Both the position numbers and the translations under genes were made by a program. The notes under the pieces were generated by a model that had not been told where the DNA came from, searched no databases, and saw only the letters and a program-made list of their open reading frames with translations. Shown here one piece after another: positions 8,401 through 14,839 of a stretch of DNA of 18,378 bases; positions within the stretch are counted from its first letter, which is position 1; each line of letters starts with the position of its first letter. Source of the stretch: DATHVR01 sp035461175 (GTDB taxonomy: Bacteria > Actinomycetota > Acidimicrobiia > Spongiisociales > ZC4RG35); contig DATHVR010000129.1 in NCBI GenBank assembly GCA_035461175.1, positions 1-18,378 of the forward strand, read 5' to 3'.

Positions 8401-8554
8401 CGAGTGGCTGGCCGACGCCCACACCACCGTCGACCAGCTCACCAAGGCGATTGCCGCCGAGGAGTTCGATCCCATCCCATCTCCGGCGTGCCGGAGCTGC
8501 GAGTTCGTCCGCTTCTGTCCCCCGGGGAGAGCATGGCTGGAGCTCCATCCATGA
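5465..8554 (+). CDS. adnB: AdnB-like UvrD-family helicase with C-terminal PD-(D/E)XK nuclease
   Basis: A 1029-residue helicase-nuclease, the partner subunit in an AdnAB-type complex; AdnB is the main translocating motor in mycobacteria. N-terminal SF1A motor: GAGTGKT (25-31), LTFTNKAAAEL, DEYQDT (227-232), DTDQTIYEWRG, TVHRAKGLEWD, AYVAVTRARH. C-terminal nuclease: TYAACPRR (C808), GRIDAI with D909, IVDFKSG with D923 and K925, then C1009, C1012 and C1018, the four-cysteine 4Fe-4S set. All catalytic residues are present, so this subunit looks intact, unlike its interrupted partner. The ATG at 5465 overlaps the end of the adnA frame by 4 nt, and the motor starts properly there (HPTLEQQAILDAP). 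The 3' end overlaps the next gene by 4 nt, so the operon is transcribed and translated as a unit. Confidence 0.88.
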   Translation: MILHPTLEQQAILDAPLGPLRIAAGAGTGKTTTVALFVRHLTQNGGIEPESVLGLTFTNKAAAELADRVRSLLQPVVGPGREAEVHTYHGFAAQVVGEFGALVGIERETGVITPTFSRQLLYEVVQNRQFQHYDPTHVGNIDRIQRLGSALGDHLADASRVAAAAGEDEPWPERLELLAAWADYQAEKRRLGVVDYADLISATVRLLSDHPEIASRVRSRYTVVLLDEYQDTNPAQRIMLQRLFGDGYPVVAVGDTDQTIYEWRGATPHNFDSFTQHFAAPDGSPARERHLTLNRRSDRRIIAAANEIRARIGSPGRPLTPLDDAGEGEVSTRWTSDAMAEADWIADEAFRLHQAGMPWKEMAILFRKNRHIALVHDALTEREIPVEVANLGGLLSVPEIADLRAWMRVLHSPDDGPALLRILMGPRYRLGMGDLIHLTRWARHQRTLTEQEEVEIDHEGAVPHTMLEGIDHLEEIDDLPDRARAALLRFRDEYRHLLETAHSSSLAELSRTILDVTGTWRDVEAMGPAGRLTARLNLYRFLDLADEWSPLEGRPSLPAFLDHLEVMEDNPADELDAARLSGEDAVALMTVHRAKGLEWDAVFLPAIVHSTFPSKSMGFDNPLARPQWLPHEWRRDEPPPIDASMPAKEVDAVLRARHDAQEWRTAYVAVTRARHHLYLSGAHWYGAPEPTLKPSTPSELFTLVRDLPFTQDLGEDEITDRPEVLRAGDRVAAPDPLFEDGWAAALREATADPDVVRARARTLGLDGPVEETEQEFRQRLFDLEALPAAGAEAAPTTSVTGLVTYAACPRRYYWSEVDRLPRRPSAAARRGVDVHRRIELHSLGRLPLFDVDADTYDAVGSHADEGAGARTDPYQSYLASPYAERRPLRVETPFQFRSDSGVGIRGRIDAIYPWDDDGWEIVDFKSGRRRHDPWLTVQLQAYAVATRLVDFGLPPPDRVAVTFLYLGDGADPARTEIDDEWLADAHTTVDQLTKAIAAEEFDPIPSPACRSCEFVRFCPPGRAWLELHP

Positions 8555-9150
8555 TTTGGGGCCTGATCCTGGGGATCGCGCTCGGCAGCTTGCCCACCGC
8601 CCTCCTCCTGGGTCGGCTCCGGGGGATCGACCTGGCAACGGAGGGATCGGCCAACCCCGGCACCAACAACGCCATGCGACTGGGCGGCCCGGGCCTGGGT
8701 GCCGCCGTGCTGGTGACCGAGATCGCCAAGGGTGCCCTCGCGGTGTGGGTGGGGGCCCGACTGGGGGGAGATGGCGGAGCCGCCCTCGCCGGGGGAGGGG
8801 CCACCCTCGGCAACGTCTACAACCCGTGGCTGGGCTTTCGAGGCGGAAAGGGTCTGGGCATCACCGGCGGCACCCTTCTGGCTGCCTGGCCGGGCCTCCT
8901 GGTGGTGCTGGCGGTCGTCATCGCTGCCTCGGTCGCCGTGCTGCGCCGGTCGGGCCCCGCCAGCCTGATCACCATCGCCGTCTATCTGGGGGCCTGCCTG
9001 GTCGGCGTAATCGTGGCGCTCCCCGGCACCTGGCTCGTCTCCGACTCCGGCTGGATGCTGGTGATGGCGGCCCTGGGGATAGTGGCGATGGCACCCAAGC
9101 ACCTGGCCGACACCGTCACACCACGCGACCCGACTCCGTCGCCAGGGTGA
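8551..9150 (+). CDS. PlsY-like glycerol-3-phosphate acyltransferase family membrane protein
   Basis: A 199-residue multi-pass membrane protein. It carries the PlsY signatures GSLPTALLLGRLRG, GSANPGTNNAMR and NPWLGFRGGKGLG. PlsY moves an acyl group from acyl-phosphate to glycerol-3-phosphate at the start of phospholipid synthesis. Two departures are visible: the His normally at the start of motif 2 (GH) is Asn (GNVYNPW), and the usual third motif near the C-terminus (HRxN...GxE) is missing, leaving PKHLADTV. It may be a divergent paralog with altered substrate. The ATG at 8551 is chosen because GGAG lies 8 nt upstream and it overlaps the adnB-like stop as ATGA; ATG 8533 has poorer spacing. The 3' end overlaps the convergent dtd by 35 nt. 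Co-transcription with repair helicases has no obvious functional meaning. Confidence 0.8.
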   Translation: MIWGLILGIALGSLPTALLLGRLRGIDLATEGSANPGTNNAMRLGGPGLGAAVLVTEIAKGALAVWVGARLGGDGGAALAGGGATLGNVYNPWLGFRGGKGLGITGGTLLAAWPGLLVVLAVVIAASVAVLRRSGPASLITIAVYLGACLVGVIVALPGTWLVSDSGWMLVMAALGIVAMAPKHLADTVTPRDPTPSPG

Positions 9151-9571
9151 TCGTCACCGGCCCATCGTTGACCAGGCTCACCTGCATCCGCGCCCCGAAG
9201 CGCCCCTCGGCCACAGTCAGGCCCAGACCACGCAACTCCTCCACCAGGGCCGCGATCAGCTCCACCGCTTCGGCGGGCGGGGCGGCGCCATCGAAGGAGG
9301 GACGGCGCCCCCGGCGCACGTCAGCGCACAGGGTGAACTGACTCACCACCAGGATCTCACCCCGCGTGTCGGCTACCGAAAAGTTCATCGCCCCCGACCC
9401 GTCTGGAAACACACGCAGGCCGACCACCTTGGAAGCGGTGGCGACGGCGTCGGCACGGGTGTCACCCCGAGCGACGCCCACCAGCAGCAGCAGCCCGGGC
9501 CCGATCGATCCCACTCGCTCCCCGTCGACGTCCACCGCCGCCTCAGCCACCCGCTGCAAGACCGTGATCAT
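9116..9571 (-). CDS. dtd: D-aminoacyl-tRNA deacylase
   Basis: A 151-residue cytosolic enzyme that hydrolyses D-aminoacyl-tRNA (and mischarged Gly-tRNA(Ala)), a proofreading step in translation. The length is standard for the family. Seen: N-terminal ITVLQRV; SQFTLCADVRRGRRPSF (SQFTL at 77-81); and C-terminal NDGPVT (135-140) holding the Gly-cisPro pair that rejects L-amino acids. The start is set at the ATG at 9571, three codons inside the longest frame: TAGGAT (9584-9579) then lies 7 nt before it, the leaderless layout used elsewhere in the window, and the family begins with Met-x-x-Val-x-Gln-Arg-Val. The 3' end overlaps the PlsY-like gene by 35 nt. It is divergent from plsB. Confidence 0.95.
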   Translation of the reverse strand: MITVLQRVAEAAVDVDGERVGSIGPGLLLLVGVARGDTRADAVATASKVVGLRVFPDGSGAMNFSVADTRGEILVVSQFTLCADVRRGRRPSFDGAAPPAEAVELIAALVEELRGLGLTVAEGRFGARMQVSLVNDGPVTITLATESGRVV

Positions 9572-9578
9572 CGCCGGC

Positions 9579-9584
9579 ATCCTA
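9579..9584 (-). promoter_or_regulatory. -10 box of dtd (leaderless)
   Basis: TAGGAT on the minus strand, followed by 7 nt and the ATG at 9571. The spacing equals that for plsB, aceE and the adnA-like gene. The alternative upstream ATG (9580-9578) overlaps this box and so is unlikely to be the start. No clear -35 is seen; its expected place is near the edge of the palindrome at 9606-9653. Confidence 0.5.
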
Positions 9585-9605
9585 AAGGCGGCTCCCCCGA
9601 CGCCC

Positions 9606-9653
9606 TTTTCGCGACAGAATTGCGCGCTATGGCGCGCAATTCTGTCGCGAAAA
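9606..9653. repeat. 48-bp near-perfect palindrome (22-bp arms, 4-nt loop)
   Basis: Arms 9606-9627 and 9632-9653 are perfect reverse complements over 22 bases, separated by TATG. Each arm runs TTTT, then TCGCGA, then CAGAATT, then GCGCGC (reading inward with shared bases), and is more AT-rich than its surroundings. It lies between the divergent dtd and plsB starts, where a terminator is not expected. It could be a dispersed palindromic repeat (REP/MITE-like), a recombination or protein-binding site, or a regulator site for both genes. I do not recognise the family. Confidence 0.95.
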
Positions 9654-9697
9654 CGGGTTGGGGGGCGGTGGCATCGGGTCGGGGGGCGCCGGGCGGG

Positions 9698-9703
9698 TAC
9701 GAT
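9698..9703 (+). promoter_or_regulatory. -10 box of plsB (leaderless)
   Basis: TACGAT, followed by 7 nt and the ATG at 9711. No Shine-Dalgarno sequence precedes the start, so a leaderless transcript is expected. No convincing -35 is visible upstream in the G-rich stretch. Confidence 0.5.
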
Positions 9704-9710
9704 CCGGGCG

Positions 9711-12023
9711 ATGCCGATTCCCGCCCTCGCCGAGCTGACCCGGATATCTCAGGTCCGGCTGCCCCAGGAGCCGCCCTGCCCTGAGATCCCCGCCGGGCAT
9801 CGGCCGCTGTTCGTACTCGATGCGTCCACCGGGCTCGAGGATCGACTGCTGCGCGGCTGGCTGCGCCGATGCGACCCCGGTTTCGCCGCCAACGTACACC
9901 AGGTGGCTCCTTCACGGATCCGGCGTCGCGGCCGGCGCACCGACCCGGCCCTCGAGACGAAGGTCTTCCATGCCGAGCACCCCACCTGGGTGATCCCGTT
10001 GCGGGTGGCCTGGATGCCCGCCGAGCGGGACGGACACCGCAGCGTCTCGTGGCTCGATGTCCTCAAGCTGGGCGACCCCCGGGACCCACGCTGGTGGCGC
10101 GACTACATCATCCTCGGGCGCAGCCCGGATCGGGTGAGAATCGTGGTGGGCGAGGGGGCGAGCGACGCCGAACTGGTCGCCGCCCAACAGGTCCAGACCG
10201 ACGAGGCGAATCCGATCGATTCTTTCACCCGGCGGGCCTGGCGGGTACTGGACCGCGCCGAGCGGGCGGAGCGAGGCAACCGCTACAAGATCTCCCGCTT
10301 CGTGGCCGAGGACATCATCAACCGACCCTCCTTCCGCCAGGAGGCGATCCTGCTCGGGCGACGCCGGGGACTTCCCGAGGTGATCTCACTCGCCCGGGCC
10401 CGCTACTACCTGCGGGAGATGGCCGCCACCCACAGCCCGTTCCTGATCGACCTGATCGCCAACCTGATCAACTGGATCATCCGCCAGGGCTACGGCGCCA
10501 TCTACTACAACTCCAACAGCCTGGACGAGGTGGCCCGGCTGGGCCGGGACTATCCCCTCGTCTTCCTCCCCACCCACAAGTCCAACCTCGACCGGCTCTC
10601 CCTCCAGTTCATGCTCTGGGAGAACGACCTCCCTCCCAACCACACCGCCGGTGGGATCAACATGAACTTCTTCCCGGTCGGCCCTCTCGTACGCCGTACC
10701 GGCGTCTTCTTCATCCGGCGCAGCTTCAAGGACAACGACCTCTACAAATTCGTGGTGCGCACCTACCTCGACTACCTGATCGAAAGGCGCTTCCCCCTCG
10801 AGTGGTACATGGAAGGAGGCCGCTCCCGGTCGGGGAAGCTGCGGCCGCCTCGCTACGGCATGCTTTCGTGGGTGGTGGACGGCTTCGCCCGAGGCAAGGC
10901 GGAGGACATCTACCTGCTTCCGATCTCGATCGCCTACGACCAGATCCAGGAGGTGGGCGCCTATGTCAACGAGGCCACCGGAGGCAGCAAGGAGAAGGAA
11001 AGCTTTGGATGGGCGGTCAAGTTCGCCCGCAGCCTCCGCCGCCGCTACGGCGACATCCACATCCGCTTCGCGGAGCCGATCTCCATGGCCAAGGAACTGG
11101 AGGGCGCCGACCTCGCCGACCAGAACCCGATCGAGGTGCAGAAGCTCGCCTTCGAGGTGATGTACCGGATGAGCGCGGTGACCCCGATCACGCCCACCGC
11201 CCTCGTCGCCACCATTCTCCTCGCCGCCAAGGGACAGGCGCGAGACATCTACGCCATCAGCGAGGCGGCCCGGGCCATCGTCGACTACATCGAGACCAGG
11301 GAGCTTCCCACCACCGTGCCGCTCCCCACCACCCCCGAGTCACTGCGGTCGACCCTCGCCCTGATGGCCGACCACGGTCTCATCTCCACGCTCAACGCCG
11401 GCGGACGGACCGTTCACTGGATGGACGGCGATCAGAAGCTGCGGGCGGCCTACTACGCCGGCACCGTGGAGCACTTCTTCGTCCCGCGCGGGCTGGCCGA
11501 GGTGGCACTCGTCACCGCCACCGACATCGACACGTTCTGGGGCGACGTCTTCGCCCTGCGGGATCTGCTCAAGTTCGAGTTCTTCTTCGCTGAAAGGGAG
11601 GAGTTCCGTCAACTGGTGGCAGACGACCTCGCCATCGATGCACCGGATTGGGAGGAGGCCGTGGCCCGGGGTGAGGGATCACGGATCGGGCTCCAGCCTT
11701 CGACGGTCGGGTGGTCGGTGGCACCGCTCCTCGAGTCCTACCTGATCGTCGCCGATGAACTCGCCTCCCGCCGCGCCGAGATCGACAAGGACGAGTTCCT
11801 CGACGCCTGCCTGGATCGGGGACGCCTGTATCTGCTCGAGGGCAAGATCGAAGCGGACGAAAGTGTCTCCCGCGTGTTGTTCGAGGGGGGCCTGCGCCTG
11901 GCCGAGAACCGGCGACTCGTCACCGTCTCGCCCGACACCCCCGAGCGACGTGCCGCTTTCGCCATCGAGATGGACGGCTACGTCGCCGCCGCCCGCAAGC
12001 GGTCCGAGATCAGGAGTCGTTAG
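9711..12023 (+). CDS. plsB: Glycerol-3-phosphate 1-O-acyltransferase (PlsB type)
   Basis: A 770-residue membrane-associated acyltransferase that acylates the sn-1 position of glycerol-3-phosphate, the first step of phospholipid and triacylglycerol synthesis. The four family blocks are present in order: HKSNLD (H289, D294, the HX4D catalytic pair); AGGIN..FFPVG and GVFFIRRSFK; EGGRSRSGK (from E368); and LLPISIAYD. The following GGSKEKES matches the E. coli enzyme (KEKES). The length is close to that of E. coli PlsB (about 807) and the mycobacterial PlsB proteins. The long N-terminal region has no special motif. The ATG at 9711 is chosen from the leaderless -10 TACGAT 7 nt upstream; an in-frame extension upstream would run through the palindrome. 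The 3' end overlaps the convergent small membrane-protein gene by 14 nt. Having both a PlsB and a PlsY-like protein within 1.2 kb is noteworthy. Confidence 0.92.
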   Translation: MPIPALAELTRISQVRLPQEPPCPEIPAGHRPLFVLDASTGLEDRLLRGWLRRCDPGFAANVHQVAPSRIRRRGRRTDPALETKVFHAEHPTWVIPLRVAWMPAERDGHRSVSWLDVLKLGDPRDPRWWRDYIILGRSPDRVRIVVGEGASDAELVAAQQVQTDEANPIDSFTRRAWRVLDRAERAERGNRYKISRFVAEDIINRPSFRQEAILLGRRRGLPEVISLARARYYLREMAATHSPFLIDLIANLINWIIRQGYGAIYYNSNSLDEVARLGRDYPLVFLPTHKSNLDRLSLQFMLWENDLPPNHTAGGINMNFFPVGPLVRRTGVFFIRRSFKDNDLYKFVVRTYLDYLIERRFPLEWYMEGGRSRSGKLRPPRYGMLSWVVDGFARGKAEDIYLLPISIAYDQIQEVGAYVNEATGGSKEKESFGWAVKFARSLRRRYGDIHIRFAEPISMAKELEGADLADQNPIEVQKLAFEVMYRMSAVTPITPTALVATILLAAKGQARDIYAISEAARAIVDYIETRELPTTVPLPTTPESLRSTLALMADHGLISTLNAGGRTVHWMDGDQKLRAAYYAGTVEHFFVPRGLAEVALVTATDIDTFWGDVFALRDLLKFEFFFAEREEFRQLVADDLAIDAPDWEEAVARGEGSRIGLQPSTVGWSVAPLLESYLIVADELASRRAEIDKDEFLDACLDRGRLYLLEGKIEADESVSRVLFEGGLRLAENRRLVTVSPDTPERRAAFAIEMDGYVAAARKRSEIRSR

Positions 12024-12519
12024 AACCGAAGTCGGCGATATGGCGCTTGGCCCGCTCCACCATCTCCGCCGAGGTGAGCCGCCGCTGACCCGAGCCGGGC
12101 CCCGGCATCTCCTCGACGTTGTCGGCCAGGTCGGCCACCGCATCCGCCAGCCGCTGCTTGAAGGCCTGCGAGGCGGGATCATCGATCTGGGTCTTCAACT
12201 CCCGGGTGCCGGTCCGCACTTCCCGCTCGGTCCGGGGTGGCGGAGCGGCCGGAGGCCGGTAGGTGGATGTGGTGGCGGGGGCGGCGGGGGCAGGCATACC
12301 ATCGTCGTCGCGATCGTGGCGTTCCGAAGCCCGGCGCCGGCTGATACCTGCAACGAGCAGCGACAGGAACCCGAAGACGACCAGGGCACCCAGCACTGTT
12401 CGACTGTCGATGGCACCGTCGGTCACATCCTCGACTGCCCCGAGTAGAACCGAACCGATGAGGAAGAGCCCGATCAGCGGCAGACAACCACATCCGATCC
12501 GTCTGGTCTGTTCGGCCAC
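12010..12519 (-). CDS. Hypothetical two-helix membrane protein
   Basis: A 169-residue protein I do not recognise. It starts with a CGC motif (10-12), then two likely membrane helices (about 13-29 and 42-59) joined by an acidic loop (EDVTDG). A basic/acidic RRR...RDDD stretch and a low-complexity Ala/Pro/Thr linker (about 75-95) follow. The charged C-terminal segment is probably helical and ends in SAEMVERAKRHIADFG. The basic residues after the second helix suggest a cytoplasmic C-terminus. The start is GTG at 12519, with TAGGAT 6 nt upstream. It lies 14 nt downstream of the ABC permease gene on the same strand, so it may be co-transcribed with the exporter as well as having its own promoter. 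Its 3' end overlaps plsB by 14 nt. Function unknown. Confidence 0.7.
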   Translation of the reverse strand: MAEQTRRIGCGCLPLIGLFLIGSVLLGAVEDVTDGAIDSRTVLGALVVFGFLSLLVAGISRRRASERHDRDDDGMPAPAAPATTSTYRPPAAPPPRTEREVRTGTRELKTQIDDPASQAFKQRLADAVADLADNVEEMPGPGSGQRRLTSAEMVERAKRHIADFGSNDS

Positions 12520-12525
12520 GAGGCC

Positions 12526-12531
12526 ATCCTA
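12526..12531 (-). promoter_or_regulatory. Possible -10 box of the small membrane-protein gene
   Basis: TAGGAT on the minus strand, followed by 6 nt and the GTG at 12519. It sits in the 14-nt gap after the ABC permease stop. The spacing is one base shorter than at the other leaderless starts, so confidence is lower. Confidence 0.35.
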
Positions 12532-12533
12532 GA

Positions 12534-13676
12534 TCAGGGACGCAGGATTGCCCGCCTCAGCAGCCAGGCGGCGAGCACCGCAACGACGGTGGCGTAGGCG
12601 AGGAGGACGCCCACCTCTCCCGCCACGTCGCTCAGATTTCCACCCCGATAAACCAGGTCGCCGAAGCCGTCGATCGCCCAGGCATGGGGGGTGAGATGGG
12701 CGACGCGACGCATGGTCGACGAGAACAGCTCGATCGGGAGCATGGCTCCGCCCAGAGCGGCCAAACCGAGACCGAAGAGGACCGACAGGCCGCCCGCCTG
12801 CTGGTCGTTCCGAAAGATTGCCCCCATCAGCATGGCGAAGGCGGCCCCGGTGGCGGCGAATGCCACCAGCAGTGCGATCCATCCGAGCGGGCTCCCCCAG
12901 TCGACCCCGAACGCGACCAGGGTGAAGATGACGATGTAGAACCCCTGAAAACCCCCCACCAGGAACCGGGCCAGCCCCTCACCCATCACGATCGTTCGGA
13001 CCGGAGTGGGGGTAGAAAGCATCCGGGTCGTCACTCCGAGCTGGCGACTCTGGATCAGGGCGGCGGAGCCCGAGAGCGTGGTGAGGAACACGAACAGCAC
13101 CAGCTGCTGGGCGGCCCCGACCGAAAACTGAGTGATGTTGGGCCCGAACAAGGACTCCCCCACCGTCGTGACCTCCACCTCGATCCCGGGGGCGTCGGTG
13201 CCGGCCACCACCGGGATCAGCTCGGAGGTGGGTCGGCCTGTGACCTCGGCGACGATGCGGGCGACCCGGAGGTCGGCGGTGGCCGCGGACACCGCCGCAC
13301 TCACGATCTGGCGGACGGACGCCGGGGTATCTGCCCTCGAGACCAGCCCGATCTCCGCCTCCCCGCCCTCGAGAAGAATCCGATCGAGATCGTCGGGGAA
13401 CACCACGCCGGCACTCGCCCCACCCCGCTCCACATCTTCCACCAACTGGTCGGCGTCGTCAGAGGTCTCGGCTCTCACCCCCTCGAGCGCCTCCACGATG
13501 CTGGTCGCAACCTGGCTGCCGTCATGGTGCACCAGGATCTCAGGAGCCCCGCCCGAACCGAACTGGGCACCGATCAGAAGAATGATGGCCAGCGGCAGGA
13601 TGAACACGAAAAAGATGCTCGACCGGTCACGAAAGAGACGCCGCAGTCCGGTCATTCCGATCGTCCACACCTTCAT
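12534..13676 (-). CDS. ABC-2 type exporter permease, second subunit
   Basis: A 380-residue inner-membrane permease of the ABC-2 (NatB/YhgE-like) group. It has one N-terminal membrane helix (about 19-38), a large extracytoplasmic domain (about 40-190), then about five helices. Between the second helix and the next, SRQLGVTTRMLSTPTPVRTIVMGEGLAR is the expected cytoplasmic coupling segment; LTPHAWAIDGF near the end is typical of the family. ATG 13676 overlaps the stop of the upstream permease by 4 nt. With the ATPase and the sister permease it should form a heterodimeric exporter. The substrate cannot be read from sequence; relatives export drugs, ions, lipids or peptides. Confidence 0.87.
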   Translation of the reverse strand: MKVWTIGMTGLRRLFRDRSSIFFVFILPLAIILLIGAQFGSGGAPEILVHHDGSQVATSIVEALEGVRAETSDDADQLVEDVERGGASAGVVFPDDLDRILLEGGEAEIGLVSRADTPASVRQIVSAAVSAATADLRVARIVAEVTGRPTSELIPVVAGTDAPGIEVEVTTVGESLFGPNITQFSVGAAQQLVLFVFLTTLSGSAALIQSRQLGVTTRMLSTPTPVRTIVMGEGLARFLVGGFQGFYIVIFTLVAFGVDWGSPLGWIALLVAFAATGAAFAMLMGAIFRNDQQAGGLSVLFGLGLAALGGAMLPIELFSSTMRRVAHLTPHAWAIDGFGDLVYRGGNLSDVAGEVGVLLAYATVVAVLAAWLLRRAILRP

Positions 13677-14839
13677 CGCCGGACCACCCGGGAGAGGACG
13701 AAACCCAGAGCGAGCCCGCTCAGGGTGAAGGCGGCCAGGGCCAGCAGCGAATCGGTGATCCCGGCCAGGCCCTCCCCCGCCTGCAGGTCACCCACGGCGC
13801 GCAAGAACCACGAGTGGGGGGTGAGGAGTGAGAGGCGTTCCAGCCATTCGCTACCGCCGGCCACCGGGAAGAAGGTGCCACCAACCATCCCCATCGCCAC
13901 TGCCAGGGCGCTGGTGAGGTTGCCGGCACCCTCGGGTGTGCGGGCAACCGACCCGACCACTCCGATCAGCGAGGTGGCGGCGAGGGTCACGAAGACAAAG
14001 AGAATGAACAGCGGCATCGGGTTGCCCCAGTCGGCTCCGATGAGGAGAGTGGTGCCGAGGGCGAGCACCGACATCGAGAAGATCCCGAGGACCAGGCTCG
14101 TGATGGCCTTGCCCGCCAGGATGGACCAGCGCGGGATAGGAGCTGCCTCCAGCCGGGTCAGGGTCCCCTCTCGCCGCTCGTCCAGCAGACCCGTGACCCC
14201 GAACTGCACTATGAAGAAGAGGAAGAACACCGCCATCGAGGCGGAGAAGAAGGTGGCCGGCGCCAGCACCCGGTCGGCGGTCTCGACAGTGCCGAAAGTC
14301 AGCAACGGGCTCCCCTGGGACGCAGCCGCGACCACGGCGGGTACGAGATCCGGCCCGCCCGAGGCCACTACCGCTGCCGCAGCCCGCTGGGTGTCCTCCA
14401 CTCCGGTGCCGAAGGCGAGAGCGATCGACTCGGCCACGGAAGAGGAGGTGGGGGCTTCCACCCCCGCCACCACCTCGATGCGGGCCGGCTTCCCCGCTTC
14501 GACCGCATCACTCAGACCCGCGGGGAGGACCAGGCCCGCCCCGATGTCGCCGCCATCGATCAACTCCTCCAGTTCGGCTGCATCCGCGGCCGACACGAAA
14601 TCGATCCCGCCGTCGGCCGCCACCGCGTCTACCACCTGGCCAAAAGCTTCGGCTACCCGCCCGCCGTCCTCGTCCACCCATCCCAGGGTGAGGATGGAAT
14701 CGCCCGAGAAGGCGCCGCCGAAGACGGCGTTGAACACGAAGGCGAGCGCCAGCGGCACCACGACGCCGATCATGAGAGCCGAGCGATCCCGTAGGCGCAG
14801 GCGCAGGTCCTTGAGGGCGATCAGCCAGGCGGCGCGCAT
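13673..14839 (-). CDS. ABC-2 type exporter permease, first subunit
   Basis: A 388-residue permease with the same plan as its downstream partner: an N-terminal helix (about 20-42), an extracytoplasmic domain (about 45-205, rich in Ala, Asp and Glu), then five or so helices. LLDERREGTLTRLEAAPI followed by AGKAITSL is the canonical coupling-helix region of ABC-2 permeases, and LTPHSWFLRAVGDL matches LTPHAWAIDGFGDL in the partner. The two are therefore homologs, probably from a duplication. The ATG at 14839 overlaps the ATPase stop by one base (TGATG), a coupled restart. The large outer domain is the likely site for handing the substrate across the envelope. Confidence 0.88.
   Translation of the reverse strand: MRAAWLIALKDLRLRLRDRSALMIGVVVPLALAFVFNAVFGGAFSGDSILTLGWVDEDGGRVAEAFGQVVDAVAADGGIDFVSAADAAELEELIDGGDIGAGLVLPAGLSDAVEAGKPARIEVVAGVEAPTSSSVAESIALAFGTGVEDTQRAAAAVVASGGPDLVPAVVAAASQGSPLLTFGTVETADRVLAPATFFSASMAVFFLFFIVQFGVTGLLDERREGTLTRLEAAPIPRWSILAGKAITSLVLGIFSMSVLALGTTLLIGADWGNPMPLFILFVFVTLAATSLIGVVGSVARTPEGAGNLTSALAVAMGMVGGTFFPVAGGSEWLERLSLLTPHSWFLRAVGDLQAGEGLAGITDSLLALAAFTLSGLALGFVLSRVVRR

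Noticed and set aside
8533..8535. ATG 8533 as the PlsY-like start
   Set aside because: The purine tract before it is only 3 nt away. ATG 8551 has GGAG at 8 nt and the typical ATGA overlap.
9606..9653. Palindrome as a bidirectional terminator
   Set aside because: It lies between two divergent starts, not between gene ends, so there is no transcript for it to end except antisense read-through.
12200..12300. Low-complexity Pro/Ala stretch as a repeat element
   Set aside because: It is ordinary linker coding within the small membrane protein and has no regular nucleotide repeat unit.
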